57,206 bases of DNA, from contig JAFTCE010000041.1 of assembly GCA_017454855.1 (NCBI GenBank), positions 1 through 57,206 of the forward strand. Reading direction: 5' to 3'. The first letter of the stretch is position 1, and every line of letters begins with the position of its first letter. The position numbers and the translations under genes were made by a program. Below, piece after piece: positions 25,970-36,245 of this stretch. Origin of the DNA: Desulfovibrio sp. (GTDB taxonomy: Bacteria; Desulfobacterota; Desulfovibrionia; Desulfovibrionales; Desulfovibrionaceae). A model generated the notes under the pieces. That model did no database searches, had not been told where the DNA came from, and saw only the letters and a list, made by a program, of their open reading frames with translations.

Positions 25970-27805
25970 CTATGCCTTGCCCATGGCCTTCCTGCCCGCC
26001 GCTTGATAGCGCTTGAGGGCCGAGAGTTCACTCTTGCGCAGGCGGATGGATTTCGGCGTCACTTCCACTTGCTCGTCTTCGCGCACAAAGTGCAGGGCGT
26101 GTTCCAGGGTCATTTGCTTCACTGGCGTCAGAATGACATTTTCATCCTTACCAGCCGCACGCAGATTGGTGAGTTTCTTTTCCTTGGTGGCGTTGACGTC
26201 AATGTCGTTGTCGCGGTTGTGTTCCCCAACGATCATGCCTTCGTAAACCGGATCGCCTGGCTCCACAAAGAGCGTGCCGCGTGGCTCAAGGTTGAACAGG
26301 GCATAGGCCACGGCGCTGCCCGGGCGATCGGCCACGATGGAACCTGTGTAACGCGTGGGGAAATCGCCGCGCCATTCTTCATACCCTTCCAGGTACGAAT
26401 TCATGATGCCCGTCCCCTTGGTGTCCGTGAGGAATTCGTCGCGATAGCCAATGAGACCGCGCGAGGGCACAGAAAACTCCAGTCGCACGCGCCCGGTGCC
26501 ATTGTTGACACAGTTGAGCAAACGCCCTTTGCGCTGGGCCAGCTTGTCCGTGACAACCCCCATGAAGACCTCGTCGCAGTCCACGTACAAGCGCTCAATG
26601 GGTTCCAGAGTCTTGCCTGCGTCATTCTTCCTGAGGATAACTTCGGGCCGTCCCACGGAAAGCTCAAAGCCCTCCCGACGCATGGTTTCGATGAGAATGG
26701 CCATTTGGAACTCGCCGCGTCCCTTGACCAGGTAGGCATCGTTGTCATTGGTCTGCTCCACGCGCACGGCCACATTGCGCAGCGTCTCCTTGACCAGCCT
26801 GTCCCAAATGGCGCGGCTCTGCACGATCTTGCCCTCACGACCGGCCAAAGGCGAGGTATTGATGCCGAAACGCATGGACACGGTGGGTTCGTCCACGCGA
26901 ATACGCGGCAAGGCACGGGGATTCTCCCGTGTGCAGATGGTGTCGCCAATCGTCACATCCTCAATACCGGCCATGACCACGATGTCGCCAGGATTGGCCT
27001 GTTCCACTTCCACCACCTGCAAACCGTCATAGACTTGCAGCCTTGTGGCGCGCAGGGGGCGCGCCTGGCCGTCTTCACCGATGCAGGCCAAGGCTTCCTT
27101 GGCATGGACGGTGCCGTGCATGACGCGGCCCACGGCCAAGCGCCCCAGATAGTCCGAATAATCCAGATCGGCCACCAGCATTTGAAAGGGTTGCTCTGGA
27201 TCATGCACCGGCCCGGGGATGTGCTTGAGAATGGACTCGAAGAGCGGAGAGAGATCCTGGCGCGCATCGTCGAGACCGCGCATGGCCACACCTTCGCGCC
27301 CGATGGCATAGAGTACGGGAAATTCGAGCTGCTCCTCGTCGGCGTCAAGGTCAATGAACAGGTCATAGATTTCATTGAGTACTTCCTGGGGCCGCGCATC
27401 CTTGCGGTCAATTTTGTTGATGACCACCACCACGGGCAAGCCAGCTTCCAGGGTCTTGCGCAGAACAAAGCGCGTCTGCGGCAGCGGGCCTTCGGAGGCG
27501 TCCACCAACAAAATGGCCCCTGTGGCCATGGACAGTGCGCGCTCCACCTCGCCCCCAAAATCGGCATGTCCAGGCGTATCAATAATATTAATTTTGACGC
27601 CCTTCCAGGTGACGGCGCAGTTCTTGGCGGCAATGGTAATGCCGCGTTCACGTTCCAGATCCATCTTGTCCATGACGCGCTCGTCCACCTGCTGGTCGGC
27701 GCGAAACACACCGCCCTGCTTGAACATTCCGTCCACCAGGGTCGTCTTGCCGTGGTCGACATGGGCGATAATGGCCACATTGCGAAGAGAATCATTGTGC
27801 TGCAT
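25970..27805 (-). CDS. typA: Ribosome-associated GTPase TypA/BipA
   Basis: Translational GTPase of 611 residues, full family length. G1 [12 protein letters not shown] at the N-terminus, G2/G3 RERGITI and [10 protein letters not shown]4 NKID. The C-terminal part has the EF-G-like domains III and V and the TypA-specific ending ([20 protein letters not shown]). It aids 50S assembly and stress adaptation. ATG at 27805 follows GGAAAA; the frame extends further but without a ribosome site. It is followed by no clear terminator. A 654-codon open frame on the opposite strand is a composition artefact. Confidence 0.97.
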   Translation of the reverse strand: MQHNDSLRNVAIIAHVDHGKTTLVDGMFKQGGVFRADQQVDERVMDKMDLERERGITIAAKNCAVTWKGVKINIIDTPGHADFGGEVERALSMATGAILLVDASEGPLPQTRFVLRKTLEAGLPVVVVINKIDRKDARPQEVLNEIYDLFIDLDADEEQLEFPVLYAIGREGVAMRGLDDARQDLSPLFESILKHIPGPVHDPEQPFQMLVADLDYSDYLGRLAVGRVMHGTVHAKEALACIGEDGQARPLRATRLQVYDGLQVVEVEQANPGDIVVMAGIEDVTIGDTICTRENPRALPRIRVDEPTVSMRFGINTSPLAGREGKIVQSRAIWDRLVKETLRNVAVRVEQTNDNDAYLVKGRGEFQMAILIETMRREGFELSVGRPEVILRKNDAGKTLEPIERLYVDCDEVFMGVVTDKLAQRKGRLLNCVNNGTGRVRLEFSVPSRGLIGYRDEFLTDTKGTGIMNSYLEGYEEWRGDFPTRYTGSIVADRPGSAVAYALFNLEPRGTLFVEPGDPVYEGMIVGEHNRDNDIDVNATKEKKLTNLRAAGKDENVILTPVKQMTLEHALHFVREDEQVEVTPKSIRLRKSELSALKRYQAAGRKAMGKA

Positions 27806-27859
27806 GGCTATTTTCCTGCGATTTCCAAAATTCTTGCGAGCGCAGGTTGTACGCAAATT

Positions 27860-28735
27860 TCACAGTTTTGTCACCAAGGCACAGAGGAGCCGAGCCAGAT
27901 TTTCGCCCGTTTTTTGCGCCGCAGCGCAAATTTGTTCCAGCGTCGCCGGGGCCATGCAGTCGGGTAGGTTCTTGTTGGTGAGGCAGGACAAACCCAGCAC
28001 GGCCATGCCCAGGTGGCGCGCGGCAATGATTTCCAGCACGGAACTCATGCCCACGGCATCAGCCCCCCACTGACGGTACATGCGTGTTTCGGCTGGAGTT
28101 TCCAACTCCGGCCCGTGAACGCCGATATACACGCCCCGCTCCAGGCGCAATCCCAGCTCCGTCGCCGTTTCCAGGGCAAGCCTGCGCAAGCGCGCATCCA
28201 GGGGCGCACTCATGTCTGTGAAACGCGGCCCCCAGGCAGGACAGTTGTCCCCAGTCAGGGGCGAGACGCCCGTATGGTTGATGATATCGGTCATACACAT
28301 GATGCTTTCCACATCAAATAAGGGATTGAGCGCGCCAGCGGCATTGGTCAGCACCAGGGTCTTTACCCCCATGGCCGCCAGAACACGCACCCCCATGCAA
28401 ACATCGGCCGGGCTACGGCCCTCATACAAATGACAGCGCCCCTGCTGCACAAGCACGCTTCGCCCGCCCCCGTCGCCGCAGGGAGCGCGACCCCAGACAA
28501 AGACGCCGGCATGGCTTTCGACGCCAGAGGCCGGAAAACCCGGAATCTCCCCATAGGGCACACTCACGCGATTCCTAAGCATGTCTGCTAGGGAAGAAAG
28601 CCCAGTGCCCAGAACAATGCCCACGGGCGCATGATGGCCAGGGCCGCCTTCCTCTGCTGTGGAGAAGTCTGCCTGCTTGCCAAGCAAGGAACGCAAGGCA
28701 TCGGCTGCACGCTGGACTTCTTCTAAATTTTGCAT
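27860..28735 (-). CDS. punA: Purine nucleoside phosphorylase (trimeric type)
   Basis: About 291 residues. It cleaves inosine, guanosine or related nucleosides with phosphate. Motifs: GIVLGTGLSSLAD (phosphate loop), QQGRCHLYEG, LTNAAGALNP, GVHGPELETPAETRMYR, and GADAVGMSSVLEIIAARHLG. The N..K purine-binding part is at LTNKNLP. The start ATG at 28735 follows a perfect GGAGG. An insertion near residue 85-100 (GRAPCGDGGGRSV) is longer than usual. It lies directly upstream of typA, 54 bases away, and may share its transcript. Confidence 0.93.
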   Translation of the reverse strand: MQNLEEVQRAADALRSLLGKQADFSTAEEGGPGHHAPVGIVLGTGLSSLADMLRNRVSVPYGEIPGFPASGVESHAGVFVWGRAPCGDGGGRSVLVQQGRCHLYEGRSPADVCMGVRVLAAMGVKTLVLTNAAGALNPLFDVESIMCMTDIINHTGVSPLTGDNCPAWGPRFTDMSAPLDARLRRLALETATELGLRLERGVYIGVHGPELETPAETRMYRQWGADAVGMSSVLEIIAARHLGMAVLGLSCLTNKNLPDCMAPATLEQICAAAQKTGENLARLLCALVTKL

Positions 28736-28921
28736 ACAATTCCCTCCTGAAACTGCTTTTGTAGCAAACAAGCGCGTGGATTGTACAGTGTGCCGACCAA
28801 GCCTTCAGGCTGCATAAGGGCTTGCCCCAGTGAGACAAAGGGCCGCGCATCTTGAACCCAAGGCTTTGCCTGGGCCTTGATGCTGCGAGGTATTGTGCTG
28901 TGAGCTTTCTTCGAGGGGAAC

Positions 28922-30364
28922 ATGGTGGAAAAAACGCAGGGACTTGTTCCCGTAAACAAACACAGGATACTCGTGGCCAACCGCGGCGAAATCGCCATGC
29001 GCATCATGCGGGCCTGCCACAAGCTCGGCTGCTCCTTTACGGCCATATATACGGCAGAAGACACGGCCTCTGGCCATGTGCGGCTAGCGCGTGAAATGGG
29101 CGGGAAAAACAGCCTCTTTCGCGTCTCTTCCTACCACGATGCCAATGAACTCATGGCCGTTGCCGACGCCACGGGCTGCACTGCCGTACATCCCGGCTAC
29201 GGTTTTTTTGCAGAAGATTTCCGCTTTGCGCGGCGCGTGACAAAACGCGACCGCCAACTCATATTCATTGGCCCTTCGTGGAAAATCATTCGCGAACTGG
29301 GCGACAAGATCAATACCAAGCGCCTGGCGCGCAGCCTGGACGTGCCCACAGTGCCCGGCTCCGACCGTCCCATTTACGACGAACTTGAAGCCGAACGCAT
29401 AGCCAAAACGGTTTTCGCCTTTCAAGAACAGCAGGGCATTGACCACCCTCTGGTGCTGGTCAAAGCCTCAGCCGGCGGGGGCGGTATGGGCATTGAAGAG
29501 GTCTACGACCCGGATCAGTTCCGCTCCGTGTACCGGCGCATCCGCAATTATGCCCTGCGCCAGTTCAAGGACGAAGGCGTCCTCATCGAGCAACGCATCA
29601 CTGATTTCAACCATCTGGAAGTCCAGATAGTCTCCGACCGCAGCGGTCGCAGCCCGGTGCATTTCGGCACGCGCAACTGTTCTATCCAGTCCACGGGCCG
29701 TCAGAAACGCCTTGAAGTGGCACCCGGCTTTGCTGCGGACACGCTCACCTATACCTTTGACGCCGACAGAGTGCTGCGCGACATCGTTGACTATTCCCTG
29801 GCCATGGCGCGCAAGGTCGGGTACGACAACGTGGGTACTTGGGAATGGATCGTCACCCGCAAGGGCGATCCCTTTCTCATGGAAGTAAATACCCGCATTC
29901 AAGTAGAAAATGGCGTTTCCGCGCGCATCAGCCGCGTGCGTGGCCAAGGCGACATCGACCTCATCGCGGAGCAGATCCGCATCGGCCTGGGCGAGCCGCT
30001 GGGCTACGGCCAGGCGGACGTGACCTTTGACGGCCTGGGCATAGAGTACCGCATCATCGCCGAAGACCCCAACAACAATTTCACGCCCTGGGTGGGACTC
30101 ATTGAGCGCTTTACCTGGAAACCGCAACCCTGGCTTAGCGTGCTGACCCATGTGCCAGCGAACGAACCCTACGAGATTCCGACGGAATTCGATCCCAATC
30201 TGGCCCTGGCCATTGTCTGGGGCAAAGACCTGAAGGAAGCTAGCGCACGCGGACAGGAATTTTTGCGTGATCTCCAGCTCAACGGGCACAACGCCGCCGG
30301 GCAGCCCCTGCAGTCCAATGTGGACTTTCTCAAGGCCAGCACTGAGCGCATCCTGCGCTTCTGA
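28922..30364 (+). CDS. accC: Biotin carboxylase subunit of acyl-CoA carboxylase (divergent AccC)
   Basis: 480-residue ATP-grasp enzyme that carboxylates biotin. The N-terminus (ILVANRGEIAMRIMRAC), the glycine-rich loop KASAGGGGMG and the catalytic segment EVNTRIQVENGVSARIS are clear. Differences from standard AccC: RNCSIQSTGRQKRLEVAP replaces the usual 'RDCS.QRRHQK..EEAP', and the usual His after RIQVE is Asn. ATG at 28922 follows GAGGGG. It is first of three genes: biotin carboxylase, fused carboxyltransferase, biotin carrier-like protein. Acetyl-CoA carboxylase for fatty acid synthesis is the likeliest role; propionyl-CoA is an alternative. Confidence 0.85.
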   Translation: MVEKTQGLVPVNKHRILVANRGEIAMRIMRACHKLGCSFTAIYTAEDTASGHVRLAREMGGKNSLFRVSSYHDANELMAVADATGCTAVHPGYGFFAEDFRFARRVTKRDRQLIFIGPSWKIIRELGDKINTKRLARSLDVPTVPGSDRPIYDELEAERIAKTVFAFQEQQGIDHPLVLVKASAGGGGMGIEEVYDPDQFRSVYRRIRNYALRQFKDEGVLIEQRITDFNHLEVQIVSDRSGRSPVHFGTRNCSIQSTGRQKRLEVAPGFAADTLTYTFDADRVLRDIVDYSLAMARKVGYDNVGTWEWIVTRKGDPFLMEVNTRIQVENGVSARISRVRGQGDIDLIAEQIRIGLGEPLGYGQADVTFDGLGIEYRIIAEDPNNNFTPWVGLIERFTWKPQPWLSVLTHVPANEPYEIPTEFDPNLALAIVWGKDLKEASARGQEFLRDLQLNGHNAAGQPLQSNVDFLKASTERILRF

Positions 30365-30425
30365 CAGTCGGCCCTGGCATCATCTGGCAACGCACTAACG
30401 GGCATAGACAGGCCATTGACAGATC

Positions 30426-32681
30426 ATGGACAGCAATATCGAAAAACGTCTTCAAAATCTTCGCGACAGGCTTGCCTACATTAGCGACATCTTTGCCGGC
30501 AAGCATCGGGACAATACGAACCTGCTGGAAGAAAAACTGGCCAGTTTCACAGAGCGTGCCCGAACGGACAGCCTGGAGGATCCACATGCCGAACTGGCCA
30601 CGCTGGAAGATCTCTTCACCTATGTGGAACGACGCCTAGAGGACTGCATCACCCCCATGGACACGGTGCGCATTGTCCGCCACCCACAGCGCATCTGCCT
30701 GCGTGACATCCTAGAAAACGTCTATGACAATTTCACGGAAGTGGGCGGACAGGATGAGTACAGCCTTGACCCGGGCATGCTCATTGCCCGCGCTGTCATC
30801 ACCAGACGTCGGGGCAAGAAAACCTATACGCAGTCGGTCATGGTCATCGGTCAGGAAAAGGGGCATGGCGCGGAATATCGCAACGGCGGATCCGTCAAGC
30901 CCTGGGGCAATGCCAAGGCGCGCCAATATATGCGCGTGGCCGAGACAGAGGGCATCCCCATCCACACCTACATTTTCACGCCCGGCTCCTATCCCGTGGA
31001 AGACTATCCAGGCGCAGCCCAGCAGATAGCCCGCAATATTTACTGCATGGCCGGACTGCGCGTGCCCGTGGTCGCCGTCATCTCGGAAGGCGGCTCCGGC
31101 GGGGCCGAGGCCATTGGTCTGGCGGACAGGCGTCTCATGCTTTCACACGGCTATTACTCGGTCATTTCCCCCGAAGGCGCGGCCGCCATTGAAGGGCACA
31201 TCAAACCCGGACAGCGCGCCACGCAGGAACTCATTGAACAGTGCGCGGTCAACCTGAAAATAACGGCCATGGATAACCTGCGCTTCGGCTATGTGGACAG
31301 GGTTGTGCAAGAACCGCCACTGGGTGCCAGGCCCTGGCATTTTGACTTTTTCCGCCACCTGCGGCAAGAAGTCCTGCGCGCCACGGACGAGGTTGTCCTC
31401 TCCACACGCCTTGTGCCCGTACTCAAAGGGCTTGCCCTGGCCCGTGTGCGCAATCCCGAGGCCAAGCTGGATGAAATGTACACACGCTGGGGCCTTTCCG
31501 GAGCTGCCAAGGATCGCCTTTTGGCGCACCGGCAGCAAAAATTCCTACGCCTCTCACGTCTGGCCGCACGCGATCGCCGTCCCTTATTCACGAAGTTGGC
31601 CGTGGCCCTGCGGGATTGGGCAAGCAAGCCCTGGGTGCGCTTCAAATACGATTTTTACCGCAAGCATCAACGCCGCATCCGCACCTTCATGGAGGAATTG
31701 GGCAACGAATGGGAGGTCTTTAAGGATCGCCTGCTTACGCCCTGGCGCAAGCTCACCCGCAAGCTGCCCGCCAATAGGGAGGATGTCGGTAAGACCAGGG
31801 AATTGACGGCGCTCTCCAACTGGTCCGGAGCCGAGCAGCGCAAACGCTGGAACTACATCTCGCCGCGTTACAAGACCGACAGGGCCATCACCTGTCCCAA
31901 CAGCGCGGCCTATGGCTGTCTCGACCTTTGGGGTCCGGATCTTTTCGCCGAATTCGCCGGCGTATGCAGTCACTGCGGCTACCATTTCCCCATGGAACCG
32001 GAATGGTACGTGAAAAATGTTTTTGACCTCGGCTCGGTTTTTGAATTCAACAGTGAAATTGAAGCAGGCAATCCGTTGAACTTCCCGGGTTTTGACGAGC
32101 GCATCATCGACGCCCAGAAAAAAAACAAGGCCAAAAGCGGCTGCATGACCTTTGAAGCGCGCATTGACAACATCAAGTTGGTCGTTGCCATGCTCATGGG
32201 CACGTTCCGCGGTGGATCGGTAGGCGCTGCCGAGGGCTTCAAGTTCGTGGAGGCTGCCCAGCGTGCGGAAAAAAACCACTATCCATTTCTCGCCTATGTG
32301 CATGGCACTGCGGGCATACGCATCCAGGAGGGCACACATGGCGTGATTCAGATGCCGCGCTGTACGGTCGCTGTGCGGCGCTATATAGAATCTGGCGGCC
32401 TATACATGGTACTGTACGACACCAATTCTTTTGCCGGACCTGTGGCCAGCTTTTTGGGCTGCTCGCCCTATCAATTCGCAGTGCGTTCTTCCAATATCGG
32501 CTTCGCCGGAGCAGGCGTCATCAAGGAAACCACAGGGATGGACATTCCGCCCAAGTACCACCGTTCCTACCGCGCCTTATCACGCGGCCATATTCAAGGC
32601 ATTTGGGACAGGCGCGAAATACGCGCTAACCTCAAGCAGGCGCTGCTGACCATTGGTGGTCGCAATCTCTATTACCGCTAA
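30426..32681 (+). CDS. Fused carboxyltransferase (AccA-like plus AccD-like) of acyl-CoA carboxylase
   Basis: 751 residues. The N-terminal half is AccA-like, with crotonase-fold segments VVAVISEGGSGGAEAIGLAD and VISPEGAAAIE (oxyanion glycine pair). A basic, helical linker follows (about 390-460). The second half is AccD-like, beginning with a zinc ribbon (CPNSAAYGC and CSHCG) and containing GTFRGGSVGAAEGFKF and VASFLGCSPYQ. Order alpha-then-beta in one chain differs from separate E. coli AccA and AccD. It transfers CO2 from carboxybiotin to the acyl-CoA. It lies 61 bases after the biotin carboxylase gene. Confidence 0.88.
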   Translation: MDSNIEKRLQNLRDRLAYISDIFAGKHRDNTNLLEEKLASFTERARTDSLEDPHAELATLEDLFTYVERRLEDCITPMDTVRIVRHPQRICLRDILENVYDNFTEVGGQDEYSLDPGMLIARAVITRRRGKKTYTQSVMVIGQEKGHGAEYRNGGSVKPWGNAKARQYMRVAETEGIPIHTYIFTPGSYPVEDYPGAAQQIARNIYCMAGLRVPVVAVISEGGSGGAEAIGLADRRLMLSHGYYSVISPEGAAAIEGHIKPGQRATQELIEQCAVNLKITAMDNLRFGYVDRVVQEPPLGARPWHFDFFRHLRQEVLRATDEVVLSTRLVPVLKGLALARVRNPEAKLDEMYTRWGLSGAAKDRLLAHRQQKFLRLSRLAARDRRPLFTKLAVALRDWASKPWVRFKYDFYRKHQRRIRTFMEELGNEWEVFKDRLLTPWRKLTRKLPANREDVGKTRELTALSNWSGAEQRKRWNYISPRYKTDRAITCPNSAAYGCLDLWGPDLFAEFAGVCSHCGYHFPMEPEWYVKNVFDLGSVFEFNSEIEAGNPLNFPGFDERIIDAQKKNKAKSGCMTFEARIDNIKLVVAMLMGTFRGGSVGAAEGFKFVEAAQRAEKNHYPFLAYVHGTAGIRIQEGTHGVIQMPRCTVAVRRYIESGGLYMVLYDTNSFAGPVASFLGCSPYQFAVRSSNIGFAGAGVIKETTGMDIPPKYHRSYRALSRGHIQGIWDRREIRANLKQALLTIGGRNLYYR

Positions 32682-32703
32682 AGGCAGCAGCCTAGGACAG
32701 CCT

Positions 32704-33354
32704 ATGAAAGACATTTCCGCACTGCTGGAGGCCATCAAGGCCCAACCCTTTCGCGACATTGTCATCAGCAGCCCGCACACCGGCACCGTGACTTTCGCGG
32801 ACATCCGCAAGGGTGACAAAGTTCTTGGCCCGCAGGGACAATGGAAGGAAAAACCCGGTACGCTCATCGCCACGCTGGAGCGCGAACGCAATCCCAAACC
32901 CATTTACGCCGCTGAGAAGGGCGAACTCACCAGCATCCATACGGAACTCCAAGGCCGTTTCGTGGAAGCTGGCACCCCCCTCGCCGTGCTGCGCCATCCA
33001 CTCACGCGCGCCGAGGTGGAGAGCATGCTTTTGCGCCAAGCCCTGCACCTCTTTCTTGCACCTGAACGGGCCAAGTACTATTTTACTCCGGACGTGGACA
33101 AAAAAATCCGCGCTTCGGACGCCCATTCCGTCCTTGTCCGCGAAGGCATGGAGCTGCTCATCATGTCACGCATGAAACGCGAGGTGCCGCTGCTCTATAC
33201 GGGTCCAGCCGGCATAATTTATGCCGTCTATTTCAAATACAATGAGAACATAGACGCCGGCGCCCCGCTGCTGGGCGTTTGTCCGCAAGATCAGCTCCCC
33301 ACCATTCAAGAGGTGATCATGCGTGTGCAGACGGAGTGGACGGAAAAAGATTGA
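32704..33354 (+). CDS. Biotin carboxyl carrier-like protein with two hammerhead-like halves
   Basis: 216 residues, ATG at 32704 after AGGA. The C-terminal half aligns with biotinyl domains: MELLIMSRMKREVPLLYTG, then GIIYAVYFKYNENIDAG, then PLLGV. Lys158 sits where biotin is attached and has the usual 34 residues to the end of the barrel, but the common 'AMKM' is RMKR. The N-terminal half (IVISSPHTGTVTFADIRKGD; GELTSIHTELQGRFVEAGTP) looks like a second barrel without the lysine. As third gene of the carboxylase operon it should carry biotin between the two enzymes. Confidence 0.75.
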   Translation: MKDISALLEAIKAQPFRDIVISSPHTGTVTFADIRKGDKVLGPQGQWKEKPGTLIATLERERNPKPIYAAEKGELTSIHTELQGRFVEAGTPLAVLRHPLTRAEVESMLLRQALHLFLAPERAKYYFTPDVDKKIRASDAHSVLVREGMELLIMSRMKREVPLLYTGPAGIIYAVYFKYNENIDAGAPLLGVCPQDQLPTIQEVIMRVQTEWTEKD

Positions 33355-33404
33355 ACGTCCGGCCAAGAGACTCGACGTCTCGGCAAACCGACAAAAGGAG
33401 CGGT

Positions 33405-33752
33405 ATGGGACAAGCGCTGCAAATCCGCGTCATCGCAACTACCTGGAATCCCGACTTGCTGGAGGAACTCTGGCCGCGCCTTTCTGAACTGGCCTTCAGC
33501 ATTCCCATAAACCATGAGCGGCGCGGAGTCCTTGAAATGGTCAGGGCTTTGGAAGACGGACTGCAGTTCATGCCCTGGTCCGAAGCCATGCGCGCTGCCC
33601 TCAAAGCGGACATCCAGGAGGCAGGCCGCCTCAAAATCCGCATGGAGGAGATGCTGGCGCAATGGAACGCCCATGAGGCCAACAAGCTCAGCGATGCGCT
33701 GGAGAGCGTTCTTGACCGGCTGGAGCGCACATGTGCAACCTGCCCCCAATAG
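33405..33752 (+). CDS. Conserved small protein of unknown function upstream of ssb
   Basis: 115 residues, ATG at 33405 after GGAG. It is soluble, with an N-terminal segment (LQIRVIATTWNPDLLEELWP) and a charged helical C-terminal half ending TCATCPQ with a CxxC. No enzyme motif is recognised. It lies between the carboxylase operon (50 bases) and ssb (43 bases), all on the plus strand, so the three could be co-transcribed. Confidence 0.65.
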   Translation: MGQALQIRVIATTWNPDLLEELWPRLSELAFSIPINHERRGVLEMVRALEDGLQFMPWSEAMRAALKADIQEAGRLKIRMEEMLAQWNAHEANKLSDALESVLDRLERTCATCPQ

Positions 33753-33795
33753 CCGCGCACCAAACCTGCAAGAGCAACAAGAGAGGAGCAGCAGT

Positions 33796-34341
33796 ATGCT
33801 GAACAAAGTCATGCTTATCGGGCGACTGGGCCGTGACCCGGAACTGCGCTACACGCAAAACGGCACTCCCGTCGCTTCCCTCAATGTGGCCACGGACGAA
33901 TCTTATACGGATCGCGACGGTAATAAGGTGGAACGCACCGAATGGCATCGCGTTTCTGTATTTCAACGCCAGGCAGAAAACTGCGCCAACTATCTGGCCA
34001 AGGGCAGCCTCGTCTATGTGGAAGGCAGTTTGCAAACCCGCAAATGGCAAGATCAGCAAGGGCAGGATCGCTATACAACGGAAATCAAGGCGCAACGCGT
34101 GCAGTTTTTGGAACGCAAGGGTGAGCGCGAGCCTGGCAAAAGCTATCCTGGTGAGGACTATCAAGGACAGCCTGCGCCGGGCGGTGTGGCCGAACAGGGC
34201 AGCCAGTCCGGGTACGGTCAGGCAGCACCCCAACGCAGACCAGCACATGCTGAAAACCGCCGTCCTGCACAGCAATCGACAAACGACGATGTGGGTCCCG
34301 TCTTCCCCTCTGAGGCAGGCATGGACGACGTTCCCTTTTAA
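33796..34341 (+). CDS. ssb: Single-stranded DNA-binding protein
   Basis: 181 residues. The N-terminal OB fold is typical (MLNKVMLIGRLGRDPELRYT, ASLNVATDESY, WHRVSVF, YLAKGSLVYVEGSLQTRKW). A disordered Gln/Pro/Gly-rich linker follows, and the acidic tip ends MDDVPF, the standard docking tail for replication and repair partners. ATG at 33796 follows GAGGAG. It is the last gene before the sat promoter. Confidence 0.97.
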   Translation: MLNKVMLIGRLGRDPELRYTQNGTPVASLNVATDESYTDRDGNKVERTEWHRVSVFQRQAENCANYLAKGSLVYVEGSLQTRKWQDQQGQDRYTTEIKAQRVQFLERKGEREPGKSYPGEDYQGQPAPGGVAEQGSQSGYGQAAPQRRPAHAENRRPAQQSTNDDVGPVFPSEAGMDDVPF

Positions 34342-34504
34342 GGCCGTCTGCCTGTAGCCCTGGCCCAAGAGAGGGCATGACCTGTGAAAAAAAGTCCTGC
34401 TCTTACCCGACCCGACGTGGCGTGCGCCCGACGGCAGCCTCGTATTCTTTTGCAGGCCCAGGGAGATTTTTTGCTCTTGAGGCGAAGAAATCAAGGCCAA
34501 ACAG

Positions 34505-34533
34505 TTGACTTTTTGTTCGATTATTCACAAAAT
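34505..34533 (+). promoter_or_regulatory. Candidate sigma-70 promoter of sat
   Basis: TTGACT (34505-34510), 17 bases, CAAAAT (34528-34533), about 75 bases ahead of the sat start, in an otherwise gene-free 267-base gap. The -35 is strong and the -10 moderate, in an AT-rich stretch. Confidence 0.55.
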
Positions 34534-34608
34534 AGACAGCGAACACAGCCCTCCCATTCCGTAGAATCTGAGGGAGGCCATAATACTCAACACACGGAGG
34601 ATTTCGCA

Positions 34609-35880
34609 ATGTCCAAACTGGTAGCTCCTCATGGCGGCAAAGGTCTTGTCTGCTGCCTGCTGGAAGGGAAGGCTCTTGAAGACGAAAAGAAAAAAGCCGC
34701 AGGCCTGAAACAGATCGAGATCTCTTCGCGCGCCAGGGGCGACCTGATCATGATGGGCATTGGCGGGTTTTCGCCCCTGAACGGCTTTATGAACAAGGCC
34801 AACTGGGAGAGCGTTTGCGAAAAAATGCTCCTCACAGACGGCACCTTCTGGCCAGTGCCTGTGACCCTGGACGTTTCCGCAGAAGATGCCAAGGCCCTCA
34901 AGGTCGGTCAGGAAGTCGCCCTTGTGCGTGAAGGCGAACTCATGGCCACCATGAAGGTGGAAGACATCTATGAGATGGACGAAGCCGCCAAGAAAAAGGA
35001 ATGCGAGCTGGTCTTCAAGGGCTGCGGTCCTGACTCTGAAAAATTCTGGGAAGTGGCCCCCAACGATCACCCCGGCGTCAAAATGGTGCTGGCGCAGAAA
35101 GACTACAATATCGGCGGCCCGGTGAAAGTCCTCTCCCAGGGTGATTTCCCGGAGAAATTTGCTGGCGTGTACATGACGCCTGCCCAGCTGCGTGCCAAGA
35201 TGGACGAGCGCGGTTGGAAGGACGTGGCCGCCCTGCAGCTGCGCAATCCCATGCACCGCTCGCACGAATACCTGGCCAAGTTGGGCGTGGAAGTGTGCGA
35301 CGGCGTTGTCATTCACTCCTTGGTGGGTGCCCTGAAGCCTGGCGACATTCCGGCCGAAGTGCGCGTCAAGTGCATTGACACCCTGGTTGATAAATACTTT
35401 GTGAAAGAAAATGTCATTCAGGCTGGCTATCCCCTGGATATGCGCTATGCCGGTCCGCGTGAAGCTCTGCTGCACGCTACCTTCCGTCAGAACTACGGCA
35501 TCAACCGTCAGCTGGTCGGTCGCGATCACGCCGGCGTGGGTGACTTCTACGGCATGTTTGAGGCCCAGGAAATCTTTGACAAGATTCCTCAGCCCGACGA
35601 TCCAGGCAAACGCCTGCTCTGCACACCCATGAAGATCGACTGGACCTTCTACTGCAAGAAGTGTGACGGCATGGCCAGCATGCGCACCTGCCCGCACACC
35701 AAGGAAGACCGCGTCATCCTCTCTGGCACCAAACTGCGTAAGATGCTTTCTGAGGGTGCGGAAGTACCGGATCACTTCGGACGTGAGGAAGTCCTCACCA
35801 TTCTGCGCGGCTACTACTCCGGTCTGACCGAAAAGGTCGAGATCAAGATGCAGCGCGCTGCTTCCGGCTCCAACATGTAA
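34609..35880 (+). CDS. sat: Sulfate adenylyltransferase (ATP sulfurylase)
   Basis: Homomeric dissimilatory enzyme activating sulfate to APS, 423 residues. ATP-binding motifs [14 protein letters not shown] and [13 protein letters not shown] (the QxRNPxHxxHE and GRDHAG signatures), plus the Cys-rich metal segment [16 protein letters not shown] near the C-terminus. ATG at 34609 follows GGAGG; an in-frame extension upstream has no ribosome site. It is transcribed alone, with its own promoter and terminator. It provides the first step of the sulfate respiration whose last electron-transfer complex, DsrMKJOP, lies 2 kb downstream. Confidence 0.98.
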   Translation: MSKLVAPHGGKGLVCCLLEGKALEDEKKKAAGLKQIEISSRARGDLIMMGIGGFSPLNGFMNKANWESVCEKMLLTDGTFWPVPVTLDVSAEDAKALKVGQEVALVREGELMATMKVEDIYEMDEAAKKKECELVFKGCGPDSEKFWEVAPNDHPGVKMVLAQKDYNIGGPVKVLSQGDFPEKFAGVYMTPAQLRAKMDERGWKDVAALQLRNPMHRSHEYLAKLGVEVCDGVVIHSLVGALKPGDIPAEVRVKCIDTLVDKYFVKENVIQAGYPLDMRYAGPREALLHATFRQNYGINRQLVGRDHAGVGDFYGMFEAQEIFDKIPQPDDPGKRLLCTPMKIDWTFYCKKCDGMASMRTCPHTKEDRVILSGTKLRKMLSEGAEVPDHFGREEVLTILRGYYSGLTEKVEIKMQRAASGSNM

Positions 35881-35903
35881 CTGTTTCCAGCCTCCATATG
35901 TAA

Positions 35904-35927
35904 GGCGCCCTCATGGGCGCCTTTTTT
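35904..35927 (+). terminator. Rho-independent terminator of sat
   Basis: GGCGCCC and GGGCGCC form a perfect 7-pair stem around TCAT, followed by TTTTTT, 23 bases after the sat stop. Confidence 0.95.
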
Positions 35928-36245
35928 GTGGACATCTGCTTCCCTTGACCTGTGCAGAAGGAAATCGTGCTTTACGAAGGCATCGCTTGGGGATAAAATG
36001 GAAAAAATATTTGTGCCGAGCGCATTTTGACGTTAACTCTGCACATAGCCGCAGGACGTACAGCAGTCTCTAGAATATTTTTGCAAAAATAAAAGTCAAA
36101 ACGCTCTACGCATCCACAATCGCACATGAAGGCATGAAACCTTGCCTTGCGCGTCGCAATCCCCTCAGGTTTCTATAAAGGCTGCCCGCGTTTTTGCCGT
36201 CCCCCTCCTGCGAAGGGGAGAGTTCCAAATACTAGGGAATTTTTG
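35928..36245 (+). other. Gene-free stretch between sat terminator and VKOR-like gene
   Basis: About 318 bases, AT-richer than the flanking genes. I see no ORF with coding character, no tRNA and no strong promoter; TTGACC at 35946 and TTGACG at 36027 lack good -10 partners. The last bases give the ribosome site AGGGAA of the next gene. Confidence 0.6.

Noticed and set aside
26003-27967. A 654-codon open frame on the plus strand opposite typA
   Set aside because: It is exactly antisense to the conserved typA gene, gives no recognisable domain, and is expected from GC-rich codon use.
34384-34608. N-terminal extension of sat
   Set aside because: It is in frame but covers the promoter region and lacks a ribosome site; ATG at 34609 follows GGAGG.
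34525-35775. A 416-codon open frame antisense to sat
   Set aside because: It lies wholly within the conserved sat gene on the other strand and has no ribosome site or family resemblance.
35928-36245. Possible tRNA or small RNA after sat
   Set aside because: No cloverleaf and no strong hairpin beyond the sat terminator were found.
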